The notes under the pieces were generated by a model. That model was not told where the DNA came from, ran no database searches, and worked only from the letters and a program-made list of their open reading frames with translations. DNA of 64,000 bases from contig MTLP01000042.1 in assembly GCA_002009975.1 (NCBI GenBank), forward strand, positions 186,001 to 250,000. Reading direction: 5' to 3'. Both the position numbers and the translations under genes were made by a program. Positions within the stretch are counted from its first letter, which is position 1. Each line of letters opens with the position of its first letter. The DNA is from Thermococcus sp. JdFR-02 (GTDB lineage Archaea; Methanobacteriota_B; Thermococci; Thermococcales; Thermococcaceae). Of the stretch, positions 61,141 to 64,000 are shown in pieces.

Positions 61141-61934
61141 CCCAGAACTTCTTCAATTTTTCTTTCAATTTTCTTTGTATCTATATTTGGAGATCGCTTT
61201 AAATTCCATTCTTCCTTTGAGTATTTTTGCTTATAGAGTATTTGAGCAACTTTGAGCTCTTTTTTTGTTGGATTATCAAAATAGGGCTTAGCTGAAAGAA
61301 CTTTTGAATAACCGAAAATAAGAGCATCCCTCATTTTTTCATAGTTCAAATCTTCCACAAACCGTGAAAGGTTGGCAACTCTATATTTTACTGGGTCTAT
61401 TGAGTCCTTAACACTTTTGGGGACCTTTAAAAGGAAATAAAGCATGTTTAGGTCTGAATTGATCAAAATCGAACCATGTAAAAATAGAACGTTCCATTTT
61501 ATACTTCCTGCAGTGCCGGATATCTTTTTTCCATTCACAACAATATCGTTTGTGTTTTTTATGTGAGGTTTAATCCCTAATTTTTTCAAAGCTATTAACG
61601 TGCCTTTTAAAAGTTCATTATAGAGGTAAGAAACTGGGAATCTTACGCTTCTCTTTATTACTATGGAATAGTTTACACATCCCAAATCATGATAAACCGT
61701 TCCTCCACCACTAAAGCGTCTAACAATTGAGAAGTTCATTTCTTTTGCTCTTAAAAGATTTATGTCATCTTCAGCATTTCTAAAATAGCCCAAAACCAAC
61801 GCCTTTTCATTTCTCCATATCCTTAAGGTGTCCTCAACTAAATCTTTTGCTCTAACCCTAGCCAAAGCTTCTTCAAAAGCCAAATTTAAGTGAGGATTTC
61901 TTGGAGTTTCGTAAGTTAAAACTCTAATAGGCAT
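61137..61934 (-). CDS. lplA: lipoate-protein ligase A
   Basis: 265 residues. Attaches lipoate to acceptor lysines with ATP. VRRFSGGGTVYHDLGCVNYS near residue 68 and the catalytic Lys in VVNGKKISGTAGSIKW near 133 are conserved. The size fits the archaeal LplA without the C-terminal accessory domain (which can be a separate LplB), though the last 60 residues may cover part of it. ATG 61934 sits about 22 bases after a TTAATTATTTC TATA-like box, giving a leaderless mRNA. It converges on the dehydrogenase operon, which contains its likely target, the free lipoyl protein. Confidence 0.9.
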   Translation of the reverse strand: MPIRVLTYETPRNPHLNLAFEEALARVRAKDLVEDTLRIWRNEKALVLGYFRNAEDDINLLRAKEMNFSIVRRFSGGGTVYHDLGCVNYSIVIKRSVRFPVSYLYNELLKGTLIALKKLGIKPHIKNTNDIVVNGKKISGTAGSIKWNVLFLHGSILINSDLNMLYFLLKVPKSVKDSIDPVKYRVANLSRFVEDLNYEKMRDALIFGYSKVLSAKPYFDNPTKKELKVAQILYKQKYSKEEWNLKRSPNIDTKKIERKIEEVLG

Positions 61935-61974
61935 GATTAAAGAAACGTAAAAGAAATAATTAAGCCTTTTGAAA

Positions 61975-63240
61975 TTAAAGAGCGAGAGATTCAAAAAGCT
62001 TACTCCAGAGTTTTAAAGGTGTTAATTCAGTTAACATTAAAAAACCAATTAAAACAAGCAAAATCCCAAGAGCTTTTTCCCATTTTCTGCCTTTGCTAAC
62101 ACTTAAGGAAAGCTTGTTGGATAGGAATTTTCTATTTATCCATTCAGCTAGCTCCTTTGAACTTAAGATCAGATAGAGCGTCAATCCCAAGCCTAAGGAA
62201 TAGACAAACATAACTACAAAACCCCTAATAAAATCTCCACTCAGCGCTGCTGTCAATATTGCAAAGCCCACGTAAGGTGCTATACATCCAATCCATGTTA
62301 CTCCTAATGCCGTCCCAAACAAAAAGTCAGCCAATTTTCCTTGCCTTTTTGTAATTCTATTAGCAGAGCTTTGAAATAGAGATAAATGCTCAATTAAAAG
62401 TGTCTCTGCCCTGTTGCTTATCATAAGAGTACCGAGAATTATGAATCCCACACCACCAATTAAATAAAAAAGCGATGCAATTTGTGCTACAAATGAACCC
62501 AAGCTTCCAGCCAATGCTCCAAGTAGTGAAAAGCTCACAATAATTCCAGAAATTATAAGTTCAAGGTTTCTTTTTGCTAAAATTAAGGTAAAACCGCTAA
62601 TTATCAAAGGTAGGACACAAGGGGAGAATATACTCAAAATTCCAGCTGAAAAGATTGTTAATAGAACTGCAAATGAAATTTTGGATTTTTCTTGCTTTTC
62701 ACTTTGGAAAGTTTGCTTATCTTTTGTGGCCTCTTTTATAAACGATTCAAAGCTCTTTGGGCTTAAAGCACCAATCGCGACTCCTTTAAGAATTTTCTCG
62801 CCCTTTTCAACCTTAAAAACAACCATAGTTGGTGTTCCAGGAACAGAAACAGTTATTTCTTCCTTTTCACTCTTTGGGACATAATAGCCAGCATTATCTG
62901 GCTGAATGACAAGAACCTTGTCTTTTATTATATACCTTAATGATTTAATTTCTCGTCCTTTATATACATCAACAGCGACTGGAATGATATTTTGATCCAT
63001 TAACTCAGCAATGTTTGGATCAGCAAACACACTCTCCTTCATATAATTACAGGCAGGGCAAGTTTGAGAATGGTAAAAGAGGAAAAAATATTCCCCTTCA
63101 TGGGAGCTTATAATCTTGGTGAGTTCATCCATTGTGGTAACATCGATAAACTGTACTTTTCCAAAGGTAATCGTTTGATTGGCAAACACAAACCCAGTCA
63201 ACATCAGTGTCAAAAAGAGGAAACTTATCTTTTTCATCAT
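61975..63240 (-). CDS. thioredoxin-like / CcdA fusion (thiol-disulfide transporter)
   Basis: 421 residues. Signal-like segment (FLFLTLMLTGFVFA), then a thioredoxin-like domain with the CPAC motif in SQTCPACNYMKES near residue 54, then a CcdA/DsbD-type six-helix domain with Cys in SIFSPCVLPLIISG near 209 and WIGCIAPYVG near 317. It would carry electrons from the cytoplasm to thiol proteins outside. Tandem ATGs 63240 and 63237 follow TGGTGTTA. The end overlaps upstream of lplA. Confidence 0.87.
   Translation of the reverse strand: MMKKISFLFLTLMLTGFVFANQTITFGKVQFIDVTTMDELTKIISSHEGEYFFLFYHSQTCPACNYMKESVFADPNIAELMDQNIIPVAVDVYKGREIKSLRYIIKDKVLVIQPDNAGYYVPKSEKEEITVSVPGTPTMVVFKVEKGEKILKGVAIGALSPKSFESFIKEATKDKQTFQSEKQEKSKISFAVLLTIFSAGILSIFSPCVLPLIISGFTLILAKRNLELIISGIIVSFSLLGALAGSLGSFVAQIASLFYLIGGVGFIILGTLMISNRAETLLIEHLSLFQSSANRITKRQGKLADFLFGTALGVTWIGCIAPYVGFAILTAALSGDFIRGFVVMFVYSLGLGLTLYLILSSKELAEWINRKFLSNKLSLSVSKGRKWEKALGILLVLIGFLMLTELTPLKLWSKLFESLAL

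Positions 63241-64000
<760 letters not shown>

Overview
The window is archaeal and reads as a member of the Thermococcales (Thermococcus/Pyrococcus/Palaeococcus group). The evidence is the LysW-type lysine/ornithine cluster, split transketolase, a GHMP-type archaeal shikimate kinase, a beta-RFAP synthase homologue, DUF357 and UPF0212 proteins, GGTGA-type ribosome binding sites, and TATA boxes about 25 bases before the first codon of several leaderless genes. The DNA is AT-rich and densely coding. I found no rRNA, tRNA, CRISPR array or transposase.

Layout. (1) 1-1.2 kb, minus: homoserine kinase (cut by the window edge) and aspartate kinase. (2) 1.4-12.3 kb, plus: an aromatic operon with a winged-helix regulator, both transketolase halves, the seven shikimate-pathway enzymes to chorismate, chorismate mutase, an aminotransferase and prephenate dehydrogenase, then a HAD phosphatase. 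(3) 12.4-20 kb, plus: an ACT-domain regulator, argG, argH, carA and carB. (4) 20.2-29 kb, plus: the alpha-aminoadipate lysine pathway (homocitrate synthase, homoaconitase, homoisocitrate dehydrogenase) and lysW-X-Y-Z-J-K, which in this order is known to make both lysine and ornithine and so can feed argG/argH. (5) 29.1-30.4 kb: an AAA/DUF4143 ATPase under a striking operator-like dyad. (6) 30.4-38.2 kb, minus: the whole histidine operon (hisZ-G-D-B-H-A-F-IE-C plus a HAD phosphatase), preceded by a short ORF ending in Tyr-Tyr-His-His-His-His-stop, which I read as a leader peptide. (7) 38.2-54.4 kb: a mixed region with pterin genes, transporters, a Pro-rich membrane operon with an ArsR-like regulator, a nuclease-like HsdR_N protein, lipoproteins, a K+ channel with a beta-helix-like domain, AlaX, an HD phosphohydrolase, an Era-like GTPase, a C5 DNA methyltransferase, DUF357 and UPF0212. 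(8) 54.4-62 kb: two divergent operons for an acetoin/2-oxoacid dehydrogenase-type complex (E1 alpha, E1 beta, free lipoyl protein, E2) with AcoX, a Lin0512-family protein, a VOC protein, DUF6506, a Trp-rich membrane protein and a degenerate lipoyl-like protein; a convergent lipoate ligase follows. (9) 62-64 kb: a thioredoxin-CcdA fusion and the start of pyrG.

The three observations I rate highest are the His-rich leader peptide upstream of the his operon (a bacterial-style attenuation arrangement in an archaeon), the AcoX-type dehydrogenase locus with several uncharacterised partners, and a set of strong regulatory dyads: a 20-base perfect palindrome between lysW and lysX, a 53-base dyad over the ATPase promoter, a phased motif array before the lysine operon, and a 27-base palindrome between the two dehydrogenase operons. 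All functional statements rest on sequence reading and family knowledge; nothing was searched or computed.
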